Positions 37,140-48,369 of a DNA stretch of 64,000 nucleotides are shown here, in pieces (within the stretch, counting starts at the first letter, position 1; each line of letters begins with the position of its first letter). A program made the translations under genes and the position numbers. Source of the DNA: Schistocephalus solidus (taxonomy: Eukaryota > Platyhelminthes > Cestoda > Diphyllobothriidea > Diphyllobothriidae). Under the pieces are notes generated by a model. That model had not been told where the DNA came from and ran no database searches. It worked only from the letters and a program-made list of their open reading frames with translations. The DNA is taken from the NCBI GenBank assembly GCA_017591395.1, contig WEDG01001500.1, positions 62,001 through 126,000 on the forward strand, written 5' to 3'.

Positions 37140-38915
37140 AAAAGTTGTGGAAAACAATTCATTTTTCTCATTTATGCTCATAGTTTTACGAGTTAAGATT
37201 TCTAAAATCGTTTCTCACCTTTGTCTGCAAGTACATAATCTTTAAATAGTGCATAAGGACATGCTCGTACATCCATTTCTACAAGAACATTATTACTGGA
37301 TTGGTATTCAACTTACGATGACCAAAGACGCCTAAATCCTGCTCAGCCACTCCAAACTATTTGATTGTGAAATTCTAATTTAATCACAAGTAAGAATTTT
37401 CGTTCTCTAAGCAAATGCTTCACATTTTTGCAAAGGTGCCACAGGCGCAGAAACTGCGCTTATTTAGAAAACGTTATTTACGACTGATTAATGGATCTTG
37501 CTCACGAAACCTTGAAAACTTTTTGATGCAGTGGTTTGAGTTATTGTTTGAATTAGGTTATTGAAATCACTAAGGGAGAAGGATGCTTAGTGAGTCTGGC
37601 TTCCCATACAGGAGTAACACAGGAATAGAATTGACAAACAAATATTGATGGCACTGGAAAGGTTGATTTTATAAATTGTATTTTCCAAAGTAAAAGCTTG
37701 AGCATAGTGCAACCTCTAACGAAACTTTCACTAAGTGACGTTTTAACGGTTTTCTGAATCAAGCTACTTTATTATGTATAATAAGCACTGTAATAAGATA
37801 AATACTTGTTAGTTTATTCTTTGAACGTGCTTATAATTGTTTTCCTGGTGGAAAGGCTGATGAGAAACCTCCATGACACAGGTGTGTGCAATATCTTGAA
37901 GCAATGTGTAGTTAGTTGGAGATACCCTAACATTCAGAAACCTACGTTAATGCAATAGAGTAGGCAAAAGTAAAGTTTCTCTCGAAAACGTCCGTACATA
38001 CCTTAAGGCACGTTGAATGCCTTTGTCAAGTATTTATTCATCTGAATTTGATTTATTGTTTTAATCTCACAGTAGTTGCCCAAACTTTTAGCCCTATCAA
38101 TCGCCAATAATTTCCTCACGACTACATGAAATAAAAGTGTGTTATGTTGGCCGGGCTTTTTAAGAAAACGGACTTACCGATTTGCTAGAAAACATTTTAA
38201 GATGTTCATTTGTTATGATGTTATGCTTAATGACGTCATAGGCCTACGACTGGTGGTGAAGTCCATAAAAGCTTTGATTTGAAATCTCACAACAGAGTTC
38301 GGTTCATCAGAATTCCGATTTTTAAATTTTACGTACATGTGAGACTTCTGAGTTGTAATGTAAATTGCTCAATTAATAAATCTTTTATAACCTTATAACA
38401 GATAGTTTGCTACATCTCATATTCTCCACAGAATGTTAAGTACTTCTATTTATGTTCTAATATATACAAAAATGCGAGCAACGGAGAATCCTCAAAGCTC
38501 TTACAATTTTTGGAGTAAAATTCTCTAAAACTTTGACTTTGAAATAGTTTTTATGGAGGTCATCAGTAAATGCTTCTTTCGCAGTTTTAGCTGTATTCAT
38601 TCATTTGTATGGTTTTGCCTGAGTTCACCAAGAACATTCTTTTTTTAAATTGTTTTTTATCCAAATTTGATTTGTAGATAAAAAAATTCCCAATCGTATT
38701 CAAACATACACATTTTTGTTGAAAAAATAACTTTTATACCACGGCAAACATCGCAATGGGAAAGACGCTATTTTTATGCAATCCTTTGTGGAGTAACAAG
38801 TTAGCCGTTTTTGGTTACTCTTCGTTGAGTCTAAAATTTTTAAACTGAATAATTTTATTGTTTTTCCTTTTTTAATCAAAAAACATATTTACTATGGCAT
38901 TTGTTGATGAACAAT
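37140..38915. other. AT-rich DNA, no gene seen
   Basis: I found no recognisable gene, RNA or repeat in this stretch. Confidence 0.4.
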
Positions 38916-38919
38916 CACC

Positions 38920-39135
38920 GATCTCTAACGGAACGCACTCATCCCGTTCTGCCTTGAGGTTCACTGCCAAGCCCCGATAGCAGCCGCACTATGGCTGGTA
39001 GTAGATGCGGCAGATTAATATTTCCGGTGAAGACAATGGAAACTGGAATGGCCATGTCTGGCCAGCCAGTCATACCAAAACCCCAGGTGGTGCACCATTC
39101 GAGGATCGAACTCGCAAGCCATTTATCATAAGTCC
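38920..39135 (-). mobile_element. tRNA-derived SINE, family S1, copy 1
   Basis: The minus strand carries a B box (GAGTTCGATCC, 39103-39113) followed by a body with the core ACCACCTGGGGT, also present at 42640-42715. Plus-strand landmarks common to both copies are GCCAGTCAT/GCCAGTTAT, the exact block ACCCCAGGTGGTGCA, then GAGGATCGAACTCGC/GAGACTCGAACCCGC. The A box is not clear. SINEs are transcribed by RNA polymerase III and moved by another element's enzymes. The body is GC-rich against AT-rich flanks. The edges are uncertain. Confidence 0.62.
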
Positions 39136-39139
39136 AATG

Positions 39140-40540
39140 ACACTTTCTTGAATTTTATTTAGACAAGCGGAATCCACGAGCCCTCAGACAGTGAATGTCT
39201 GCAACTATGTGAATAGGAACAAGACAATGAGGCAATTTGAACGGTAACGGACGTCAATAGAATCAATGTTAGTTTCATGCGTTCATAATAATCGCACTCA
39301 CGTCATTAGGCTTTCAGAAGGAAGTCGTCATCTGCGTAAAATGGGGAGAAGCATAAAAATGATTATTAAATGGGAAAGTACTAAATTAGAATATTTTGAG
39401 ACAGAAAACGCTGGGTAGATCAAAAACTAGCTAAGTAACTGAGAAACACCAACCTCGACCATTAGGACATTAATATTTATTTCCAATCAGGTCCACAATC
39501 GTTTTCTTTTTGAACGGGAAGGCAGAAAAATTAACCTTGCAAAGTGACAAGAACGTTTTAAGAGAGTGCTGATAAATATGAAAAGATCACCAGCATTTCA
39601 ATCAAAGAATGAAACGCATAAATTGGAAATTACAACCCCTCATTCCAAAAGAAGATTTCCCTTACATTACGCACTTCATCAAGGCAACTCGTTTAATGTT
39701 AGCTGAAAAGGCTGCCGAATAAATTCCAGTCTATGAAAGCGATCTACGTGGGTAAAATGTATCAAATGAACCCAACCACTTGTGTGCCCGCTTAAGAAGG
39801 GAACGATTGGAAACGCTGCCGTAGGGAGTAAGCCCAAACTGATGGTTCCTATACTATGAAAGCAGAGGCAATAAAGGGTTTTAAGCGTTGGGAAAAATTA
39901 AAATCAGTAGGAAAATTTGGGGACAAAAAGGAAATGTGTAAATATTTTCTAGGCACAATAAGTCGGACCCTAGTGCGTATTCCATAAATTTCGTAAACTT
40001 CCCTTAAAAACAAACATAAATAAAACCCCCTGTTGTCAAAAGACAGGATTGACATTTAAAGACACCAACCCTTTTGTACTGCAAACAAAAATATCCAAAA
40101 CATCTAACGGGCCTAACTTATAAGCTTTTAATAGAAGTGCAGTAAATTAACAACAAAGCAGGGCAGCATTTCTGATATTTGCCCTGAAGACTGCCATCTG
40201 GAAAATCCGCAAATGGTTTTTCCTTTGCAAAACTTTACTTTTGAAGCTCATTTCGTTTTAAGAATGCCATGATGAGTGTATTCTAAATCCGATAACTCTT
40301 AATCCTTTTTTTTTTCTTCGACATTTTTTTAAATCCATAATTGGTCTTTTCATAAAGATCAAAGCATGGTCTCATCTGAGTAAACGTCGTTGATGACACT
40401 AAGGTTAAACAAATGGACTTGTAAAGTTATAAAGAAGGCAAAATAACACTTATACTGGTCATCGAATCAGTTTGTTTGCCTGCAATGGCAAATTTTACTT
40501 TGGCAGAGTAGATTTACAGCATGTATGCACAACGTTCATG
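39140..40540. other. AT-rich DNA, no gene seen
   Basis: I found no recognisable gene or repeat in this stretch. Confidence 0.4.
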
Positions 40541-40545
40541 GCTCC

Positions 40546-40760
40546 CTAAATAAGGCTGAATACCAGCGCTGTTGCCATAGGAAACCAACGAAAACCGTCG
40601 TTAGCATCTATGCAGTTGCCATGTAGCTCCTTTAAACTGAGAGAAGGTCGTACCCTCAAAAACATTCTCATGTATATATTCCACTCAGGGCAGTAAAAAT
40701 CATGAAAAATAACTCCCACATGCTCAGAATACATCAAGTTGATATGAATCATTTGGATTA
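40546..40760 (-). repeat. Possible dispersed element R4, copy 2
   Basis: This is the partner of 31700-32022. The minus-strand frame shares the peptide IFHDFY and nearby spacing, and the DNA shares a run of about 17 of 19 bases around AAAAATCATGAAA. The function is unknown. Confidence 0.25.
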
Positions 40761-41073
40761 TTTATAAGTAAAAATAACACTAAACACTCCTAAGATAACG
40801 GTAGAATAGCCAAAGGTGGGTCACATCTCCCACGGCTCTTAAAACGACATCAATTTCTCCGCAGAAATGCGAAGCAAAAGGCCTCAGCACTCAAGTTGCC
40901 TTCCACGTTGCTCCATCGAATCGTTTTTCAGAAACTCTTGTTCAAAAATTCTTCATAGAATAGTGGGACGCGACGCATATCAAATGGTTTGTAAATGCAG
41001 GTTAATGCATTGCTAAAAAACTAAATTTGGGAGAAAACCTTTATTTTAAGGCATTTCGCTTCTCTTATAGTGT

Positions 41074-41439
41074 GGTTTTAAAGTCTTACAAGAAAAAATA
41101 ATCAACTACAGTTACAAGGAAAAACGTCGGTTCTCCAACAATATCTACAGAAGAAAGCGTGTTTCAGCTTCTCAAATAAACAACTTATCACCAAATTCAG
41201 CAAAAGTGAGATCCTTTATGTTTTTGAAGCCTTATTCTCAGATGAAAACGCAATATAAAGACGCATTTCTCTGTTGTCTGCGTGGAGAAAAATGCGTGAC
41301 CGATTTCCAACGGGAAGCAGCAATCAGAAAATGTATACCACCGATAAACAAAATCCCTCACAACTGCGTCATGGAGCGGCAAAAATTTAACAAATATATA
41401 TCGGGGATTTTAGCTACTACTTCTGTTCGAAATATGTAG
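41074..41439 (+). other. Unidentified 122-codon open frame
   Basis: An open frame of about 122 codons runs from after a TAG near 41072 to TAG 41437-41439. It is rich in basic residues (for example KEKRRFSNN and RRKRV) and has several Cys in its second half (FLCCLRGEKC). It has no upstream Met before SFMF and no domain I recognise. In AT-rich DNA of this length about two such frames are expected by chance, so this is weakly supported. Confidence 0.15.
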
Positions 41440-42489
41440 CTAATTTAAAGAGTTTATTCAATATTTTCCCAAACATTCTTTTATCGTTTTGGAGTCCTTC
41501 CAATGATTACAAACTTAAGTTTTTTCCCCTCCTTTCTGCCATGTTCAATCGAAGGAATATCTTATTATCAATTTTGACCTTTTGAATCAAAACCTCAAAA
41601 GTGGACAACAAAATCCTATCTTGTGTTCCATTGAGGATTGCCGAAATCTACCTAGGTAATTAAGCAACAGTTGCGTTTTATGATTTTTTTATAAAACGAT
41701 TAATTGACATATCAGAAACCGGTTTCAATTCATTGACCAAAACTCCAAACTAAAAAATGCTAACACAATTGAGGCACTAAAAATTATATGTTTTAGGCAA
41801 AGAATTGAAGATTTTCTTCAGCAAAGTTGATGTCCAAGGCGTGAGAGTTCACATTAACTGTGTAATTTCGATTCATATAAGTACATAAAAACGTGTCCAG
41901 GGAACCAACAGTGTACAAAAAGCCAAAATGGACATCGCACTATTTGCAGGATCTCCTTTGTGTGCCTTAAGTAAATATTCTACAAGAATAAATGTAATAT
42001 GAAGCGTGAAAAATAGTTCTCCGCCAAATGCTTGATGTATTTTACGAAACAATGGAGCAGTGTCACGGCACTTCGGTGCAATTATTTCCATTTAATGTTT
42101 TTAATGAAGCCGTTGACAAAGACAAAGATGATTTTGCTTGACGTCGCAGATAAGGACATCGGAGGAATGAATGTTTTAGCTGGAACACCTGTCGGAAGAA
42201 AATGGAATGCAACTGGCAGATGAAATCAGCAAGAGCTATCTTTGTCTATCAGTAGTGGCTTTTTCCTGGAAAACTGCTGCGTAATTGTTGGTGCTTTAAC
42301 TTTCACTGTCTTTAAGGATTTCTTAAATTGTTACTGAAATACCTTGCAGCTTAAAGGGTTTTCCAGCCTATTTCACAAAAAAAAGGATGGTTTTCTTAAG
42401 TTTTATCCTTGAAAACCGTAGAAAAAAACGGTTCCTAAAACGTTTTGCATTTGCAGTGAGTTTTTAGACGTCTACTTTTGTGTAGACGG

Positions 42490-42715
42490 CAGTTTGGGTT
42501 ATTTTTGATGAACGATCATTGCTCGCTTACGGGACTCAGTGCAGTGGCAAGAAGTATCGGCATAGGAACATTTCCAACAACGCTAAGAGAGATTATAGCG
42601 GCCATTTCTGGCTCTGTCCATCGTCAGCCAGTTATCACAAACCCCAGGTGGTGCATCACACGAGACTCGAACCCGCAACCTGTTGATTAGAAATCCAGCG
42701 CTCGAACTCAATGCA
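42490..42715 (-). mobile_element. tRNA-derived SINE, family S1, copy 2
   Basis: The minus strand reads a tRNA-like head (GAGCGCTGGATTTCTAATC, then GCGGGTTCGAGTCTCG) with a B box at 42663-42673, followed by the ACCACCTGGGG core shared with 38920-39135. The two copies differ upstream and share about 60 bases of clear similarity around the core. The tRNA A-box side beyond 42700 is degenerate. Confidence 0.65.
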
Positions 42716-43378
42716 ATATGGGCTAGTTGTCTTGCCGGTTTCGATTTGGATTATTGACCTTCGTTGGCTGATATTTGTAGATCACTCAAACATGAAATAT
42801 ACTCGGAGAAACAAAATTGACCTGCACAACCAAAGCCTGCAGTGAAAAGGCTCTTGAGGAGTTGACAAACCTCGTTATTGAAAAGCTGCCTCAGTCATGT
42901 GTTTCAGTGCCGAATGTATATGTTCTATATTTTTTGAATAAAAAGACAAAGAAAACCTCAATATCTTATAAAATATCGAAAGGCTTTCGTCACAGACGTT
43001 AAAATCACTTTTGTTTTAAATCTGAGCGCTTTTAAGTTTTGCCTGCCTCAAAAATACGTTTAGAAATAAACAAGGCGATGGCATTGCTCAACCATTTAGT
43101 CCTGTGTTTTTACCGTTTTTACCGATTTTGCAAGTGATTAAATTCCATCGAATACATCCTCCGTTATTAAGAAGCTCACCGCACACACCAGGACGGTCAT
43201 ACCTCGTGCATCTGCGTTTCTGGTCACGTGAAATTTTCATTGTCACCTAATAACTATGAATGCACCATTTTTGTTCATCTGCCAAACATGCAAACACTTG
43301 AATGCTCTCCAAAAATTCATGTGCTTGATATTTGAAGCAATTTTGAAGTATACATGATTTTAAATGTATAACATTTCT

Positions 43379-43491
43379 ACTAGTGCTCATGGCTATTTAT
43401 ATTCTATTAGTTGTGAGCAATGACATACGCATCACAACGACAGGCTATTAGGTAAAAGGGGTTAGAAGTAGATAATAACCCGACAGGAATC
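43379..43491 (+). repeat. Repeat R5, copy 1
   Basis: This aligns with 43630-43743: CTAGTG at the start, GAGC-ATGAC-TA-GCA-CA, ACGAC-G-CTATT, a GTTAGAAG/GTTGGAAG block and a final ACCCGACAG/ACCACACAACAG. It is one of two diverged direct copies about 250 bases apart. The family is unknown. Confidence 0.5.
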
Positions 43492-43629
43492 CCCTTTTTT
43501 TAACTTGCTGTGAAAACGATAAATGGCTTAAATTCAGTTATGGATACTCGCAGCTCTTCCTAAAGCAACATGAAAAATTATCAACAGAGCTTATTTAATT
43601 GATTCTTTGATCGGAATCTTTCGTGTGAA

Positions 43630-43743
43630 GCTAGTGTTGATAGCAGATGTACATTGCATCAAGTTTGAGCGATGACGTAAGCACAATGACGACACGCTAT
43701 TGGATGGAGGAGTTGGAAGCGGCTAACCACACAACAGATGGTC
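43630..43743 (+). repeat. Repeat R5, copy 2
   Basis: This is the second direct copy of the 43379-43491 repeat, with the landmark block ACGACACGCTATTGGATGG. The GC-richer stretch that follows to about 43960 may belong to the same element. No coding domain was recognised. Confidence 0.5.
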
Positions 43744-45263
43744 CTATTTTAATGCTTTAATTTAGTCGCTGAACCGTACAGAACCCTGCACACCACTATC
43801 AAAAGAACAGCATCAGCGAACCAAAATATCTTGATTCTTCGATCATAAACCCAAACCCTCCGACGAAGCCTCACCCAAAGAAGCCCGACAGAAGACCATT
43901 CTCTGCTTGAAGAGAGACACTCGGAGGAGCTGTGACTCCTCGAATATGCCATGCAGTCATTTTCCTTTTTAAGCCCTACTGTTCAGCTAATAAGGGATTG
44001 AATTGTCCATATACTACCCTGTTTTGAATATCTTAGTGTGCAACTATATTTTTGATCTCTTCCTTAGTAATAGTCAGTGCGCAAAAATAGTTTTGAATTA
44101 TTATTTTTCTGAAAGAATACCTAATTTTAAATTAATGGCGTACCTGTACCCTCTAGGTTCAATGCATATATGTTTTCCATATTTCCTTTAATTCGTCTCT
44201 CCATTTCCCTTTCTTTAAATTAGAGCGCAAAATATTTTGCAGCTTCTGAATTCACTATACCTCTTTATTTAATTTTAAATACCTGTTTTTATATACAGTA
44301 GGTAGTTATTCTTTCTGTTGCATCATTTCCTCTATATTTTACTTCTGTGTCATAAGACGTTTACTTATTTTAACCTTCCTGGCAAAGACAAAAAAGAGAA
44401 CGTCAGTCGTTAATTTTAAAGTCCAATAAGTTACATCGTTTTACAATGCTGTCAGTGCAAAATAAACAGCAGCCACTGTATTAGTATAGCGTTAACATTA
44501 GTAAACATCACTTTAAATGTACTTGTGGGACAAATAACGACTAGGCGATGCTTACATTTTACTTCAACAGTTTATATTTAAAGTTTAACATATAACTCTA
44601 GCATTTAAATAAAAATTTTATGATTTGGGACATTATTATTTTCATATTTAGGTTAAAAACTCTATAAATAAGCATTTTTGTCTACTCGTGCTTACCATTT
44701 GCGATTTTTACTGATTCGTGACAGGTTCTGAAACCTAACCTTGTGAATATTCGGTGTACTGCTGTATTCGGGGTATTTATGACGTTAACTTATGATATTA
44801 GAGTTTGCGTGTCTGTCACAAGGCTATGCCCACCGCTATCTGTTTGTACGCGTCATTTTTCCAGTCTTACCTTAGCTGAGGTCTTTCTGAGACATTGGGG
44901 TGGTTTCAGGAGCCCCAGTGAGATGTTCATGGTATCTTCATGTCTTCTTTTTGTTCTACAAACTCCGTTGTGTATATTTATGTGATATGTTAGCGAAGTA
45001 CGTTGGAGTCCTCTGAGAATTTGAAAAAATTACAAACAATTATATGATGCTAATCATTCAACATTTTTCATCGCCAGTCAATATAAGACCTCGCTTGGAA
45101 ATAACCGCTTTTCAAAATGATAACACTAACTTTTTCCGCGGGAACGATCGAATGCGCTTTAAATCAAACTGTATTAAAGTACTTGCGAATTTTGAATAGT
45201 CTTATAACTAACGAACTTAAATACACCACCGTACATCCAAAAATAAGTAGATTGGTGACCCGC

Positions 45264-45463
45264 ACACTATCATCATATTCCCGATCACAACCGATAAAAC
45301 AACGGGCCCATGGCTCAATGGTAAGGCGTTCGACTCAATTACGAAAGTTCGTGGGTTCGCATCCCAGGTGGTCCAAACTTGGGATTGAGTATGAATGGCT
45401 GAGGCTAATAAGCCAGAAATTGCCATTCTGGTCTCCCTTGCCTTTTTAAGTTCACACATTATC
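45264..45463 (+). mobile_element. tRNA-derived SINE, family S2, copy 1
   Basis: The head GGGCCCATGGCTCAATGG (A box 45311-45321) and GGTTCGCATCC (B box 45353-45363) is tRNA-like; the T arm GTGGG/CCCAG pairs at four of five positions. The body carries TTGGGATTG, TATGA-TGGCT and ATAAGCCAG, all shared with copy 2 at 45570-45765. Upstream CACTATCATCATATT is shared too, so the copies match over about 200 bases. No poly-A tail is clear. Confidence 0.72.
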
Positions 45464-45569
45464 AGCATATGCTACACATCGCTATGTGACCGCCTGCGAG
45501 GGCTCTAAAGTAAGCTCCAGGGCACAATGGAACGTAGATGTTACTAAAGCAGGTCGGAGAGACACACGC

Positions 45570-45765
45570 TATCATCATATTACTGATCGCAACCGACAAA
45601 ACAACGGGCCTGTGGCTCAATGGTAGAGTGCTCGACTCAATTACGAAAGGTCGCGAGTGCGAATCCCAGATGTTCCATATTTGGGATTGGCTATGACTGG
45701 CTAATGACGGCTCATAAGCCAGGAATGGGTATTCACCTCTCCTTTGTCTGTATTAGTTCCCATTT
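45570..45765 (+). mobile_element. tRNA-derived SINE, family S2, copy 2
   Basis: This is a direct repeat of copy 1 at an offset of about 302 bases. The tRNA-like head is GGGCCTGTGGCTCAATGGTA with the D arm GCTC/GAGT and a weakened B box (GTGCGAATCC, ending 45665). Body landmarks match copy 1 in the same order. The unit between the two heads is GC-richer than the surroundings. Confidence 0.72.
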
Positions 45766-46424
45766 ATCAATATATATCTAGTTTTCCAGGCTAGTAACTA
45801 CTTCAGGCTGTATTCGTGTACTAACGCACATTTCTGTATTTGGATGCGATAACCCAGACTATAATAGTTGAATAAAACGGACTTTAACAACTTGACAGTT
45901 AAATATTTAATCTGCGTAAATGTATAACGCGATTCTTTTTATAACAAAAGGAGCGTTTCCGGCTTTGCGCTTTTCCACTTATGCCTTCCTGCAAGTAAGT
46001 GCCCAAAGCACGAATATTAAGTCGCCAGATGGTCCTGAGGTTCATTCCATCGGACACTATTCTGAAAAAAGGCTTGAAATGGACAAAATTTAGTCAGCTA
46101 ATTTTATTTCTTCAGGCATCTTGAGTTGTTCAGTGGAGCGTTTTATCGTTAATGCGGAAATTAAAAACCGCCAAAGTAGCACATCAACTGTTTAACGTAA
46201 TAGTTTAGTATTTACAGTGGCAGTTGGTAATAATATAGTGGGGCCTCAAATAAGACTAAGATAACAAAAACGATCCCTTATATAAGGGCCGATCACTTTT
46301 TCGTCTGCTGCAAAGAACATCACGCGTAACTAAACGTGGGGGAGAAGGTCTTTATGTTTTTTATGCACTCAATCTGCAACAAATGAATTTGTCCATAAAT
46401 AACCACAAAAAGAGTTTTTAAAGA

Positions 46425-47247
46425 AACAGAGTTATTAGGGAATACGCTTAACTGATCTAGAGTAAATTCAATGGCGATGGCATTTATAGTCTGTCTTTCC
46501 AAATGACCTAAAGCCGTCGGCTAGATGAAGCTCGGTCGCTGCGAATAAAATAGAATTCTCTTTGTTAAATTTATTAAGCCTTAAATCAGACTTCTTCTCT
46601 AACGTTCAACAAATAGGACTTAAAATTGAAAGCTGTTCACTGGACATATATGGGCGGTTTGTAACTACGCGATCTTCATTCTCATGTTGTTTACTGTTAA
46701 TCACGCCACATACTAATATTTTGGCATTATTTAACTGCTCAATAGATAAAATGGTTTCGAACCATTTTATCTTAATTCCTCTTGAACTATTCGTTTTTGT
46801 ATAAGCAAACCTAATGTTCTTCTGTAGGCTTTTTTTAATTTTTGCAACACTAATTGTCCCGTCTTCGGTAATTCAATCATCATCGAAACTTATTTTACGG
46901 CAAATCAATACTTCTCGCAATATGTTGTGTCTTATTTTAATTCCATTTCCTCCATTTTTCATTTGGCACTCTGACCGAGGGAATTGGTCATGTTCCAAAA
47001 TTTCGCGAACTTCTTCACCTACTCTACATGTTAAAAAGTCAACTGGAGTAGTTCCTAAATTTTGGCATTGTTTTCCGTCGTATGCGCTGCTATCTCATTT
47101 CAGTAAATATCCGGACACCTTGGGCTTGAAAGTTATTGATTTCTTATCGTGTGACAGGCATAAATCATGTGAGAGATAAAGCACATGTTTTAGTGAACCT
47201 ATAGTGCCTTGACTTATGTGAACATAAGGAGAGCAGTCACGCAGTCG
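46425..47247 (-). pseudogene. Unidentified coding-like frame broken only by TGA codons
   Basis: One minus-strand frame runs 274 codons from after a TAA (47248-47250) without TAA or TAG. It holds four TGA codons, at 47095-47097, 46873-46875, 46606-46608 and 46468-46470. The translation looks like a real soluble protein: TPVDFLTCRVGEEVREILEH, KIRHNILREVLICRK, TISVAKIKKSLQKN, IKIKWFETILSIEQL and NRPYMSSEQLSIL show helix-like spacing and mixed charge. I recognise no family. The four TGAs could be decayed CGA (Arg) or TGG (Trp) codons; TGG also occurs in the frame. A plus-strand frame over the same bases (46562-47179) is also nearly open but reads as a low-complexity Ser/Phe/Leu/Cys product, so I prefer the minus strand. 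Confidence 0.4.
46744..46772. repeat. Perfect 13-bp inverted repeat
   Basis: AGATAAAATGGTT and AACCATTTTATCT pair perfectly around the loop TCG. It lies inside the unidentified minus-strand frame, where it encodes part of IKIKWFETILSI. Confidence 0.7.
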
Positions 47248-47254
47248 TTATTTC

Positions 47255-48000
47255 CCCATAGGGCTGAATATATGGATAAAGAGATTCCTTTTCGGTAATT
47301 TGATGCTGCATTTCTAAGCGGGCAGGTTACTGTGGTAGTCACGCAAGGGCTAATTAGTCGCTAAATTTTGCTTAACAGGAGTAGGGACAGTGGAACGGTT
47401 ACATCCTTATGCATAACAGCAGTCCTTCAGAAATCTTTCACTTTTTGGCCTTCCAGTTAGTCAGTGGCTTGTCAAAAGTAGATTTCCAGTTAAGCATTCT
47501 TCCTATATCCCACTACAAACGGCCAGTCCTGGTCAGTATAGTGTTTTGAAGACTTTTTTTGTTGATTAAACTATGGAATAATTTTCAAGTTAGCAATAAG
47601 GCCTCAAAAAATTAACGAAGCCAAAGAAACGTTTCGATTACTCTATTGACAGTCTGTGGGGGTTTCACTGGATAAATTAAAACCATTTTTCATTGTTTTT
47701 AAAAATTTTAAATAGCTTTGACTACATCCATGCCTCCCAGCAAAGTTATCCGTAAAAAATATTATATGTTCACAGTTCAGTCTTCCTCAGCAGCACGATA
47801 TCAGGAATCCGATTATATAAACTGTTAGGTTGATCCGTAAAAACCTCAAAAGGATTCGGCTAAAGGGCCTCTTTTTTCCTATGCAAATGCGCAACTTCCT
47901 TAAATGCATTTCAAATTCTACAAGAGATTGATCAATCCAAATTAATCGATAAAGGCCTTTTCCTGAAAGCCAAATGGCCTCTTAGTTAATTAATATGAAC
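47255..48000. other. No gene seen
   Basis: AT-rich stretch without recognised genes or repeats. Confidence 0.4.
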
Positions 48001-48002
48001 TT

Positions 48003-48230
48003 TTGCCTAAACGTGTTCCAGTTACTGTATCGAAAGCCGTTTACTGTAGGCAAATGCACCAATCAATAACTGTGCGGCATGTTTCCTTTTCAAAAGACGA
48101 CTTGGTGAGCATTCGTGCTGCTTTCGATAACTTCTCTTCAGGCCAGTACAGTTATAGGGAAACGTTGGAACGCAGTAGAAATTTAAAACATGAAATCGAT
48201 AATGTTCGTCCATTTGTGAAGGTTATCTGA
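48003..48230 (+). repeat. Dispersed repeat R3, copy 2, within a 75-codon frame
   Basis: Bases 48090-48163 match 30069-30141 nearly exactly. In this copy a frame from 48003 to the TGA at 48230 covers the repeat and reads SKDDLVSIRAAFDNF and SSGQYSYRETLERSR. The other copy reads SKDNLASIRAAFDNFSSG in the same frame: of about four base differences, two are silent and two change N/D and A/V. This is not enough to show selection. The sequence may be a fragment of an unknown element's coding region. An A/G-rich stretch follows (48230-48350). Confidence 0.4.
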
Positions 48231-48369
48231 GGAATGTGCATAGGGGGAAGGTGGTAAGAGACAATGTGATAGGCAGCAGTATGTGTTTGGTAGAGACGTT
48301 CTAGGAGAAGGGGGAGGACAGAGATGGCGCGGGGGATGTATTTGAGTTGAACCGTCAAACCTTAGGCCA

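Noticed and set aside
42817..43002. 61-codon plus-strand frame starting CTTKACSEKALEELTN
   Set aside because: It looks briefly helix-like but is short, with no family match or exon signals.
46562..47179. Plus-strand frames of 80 and 121 codons in one register
   Set aside because: The translation is Ser/Phe/Leu/Cys-rich and unlike a folded protein. I regard it as the shadow of the minus-strand frame, though this is a judgement.
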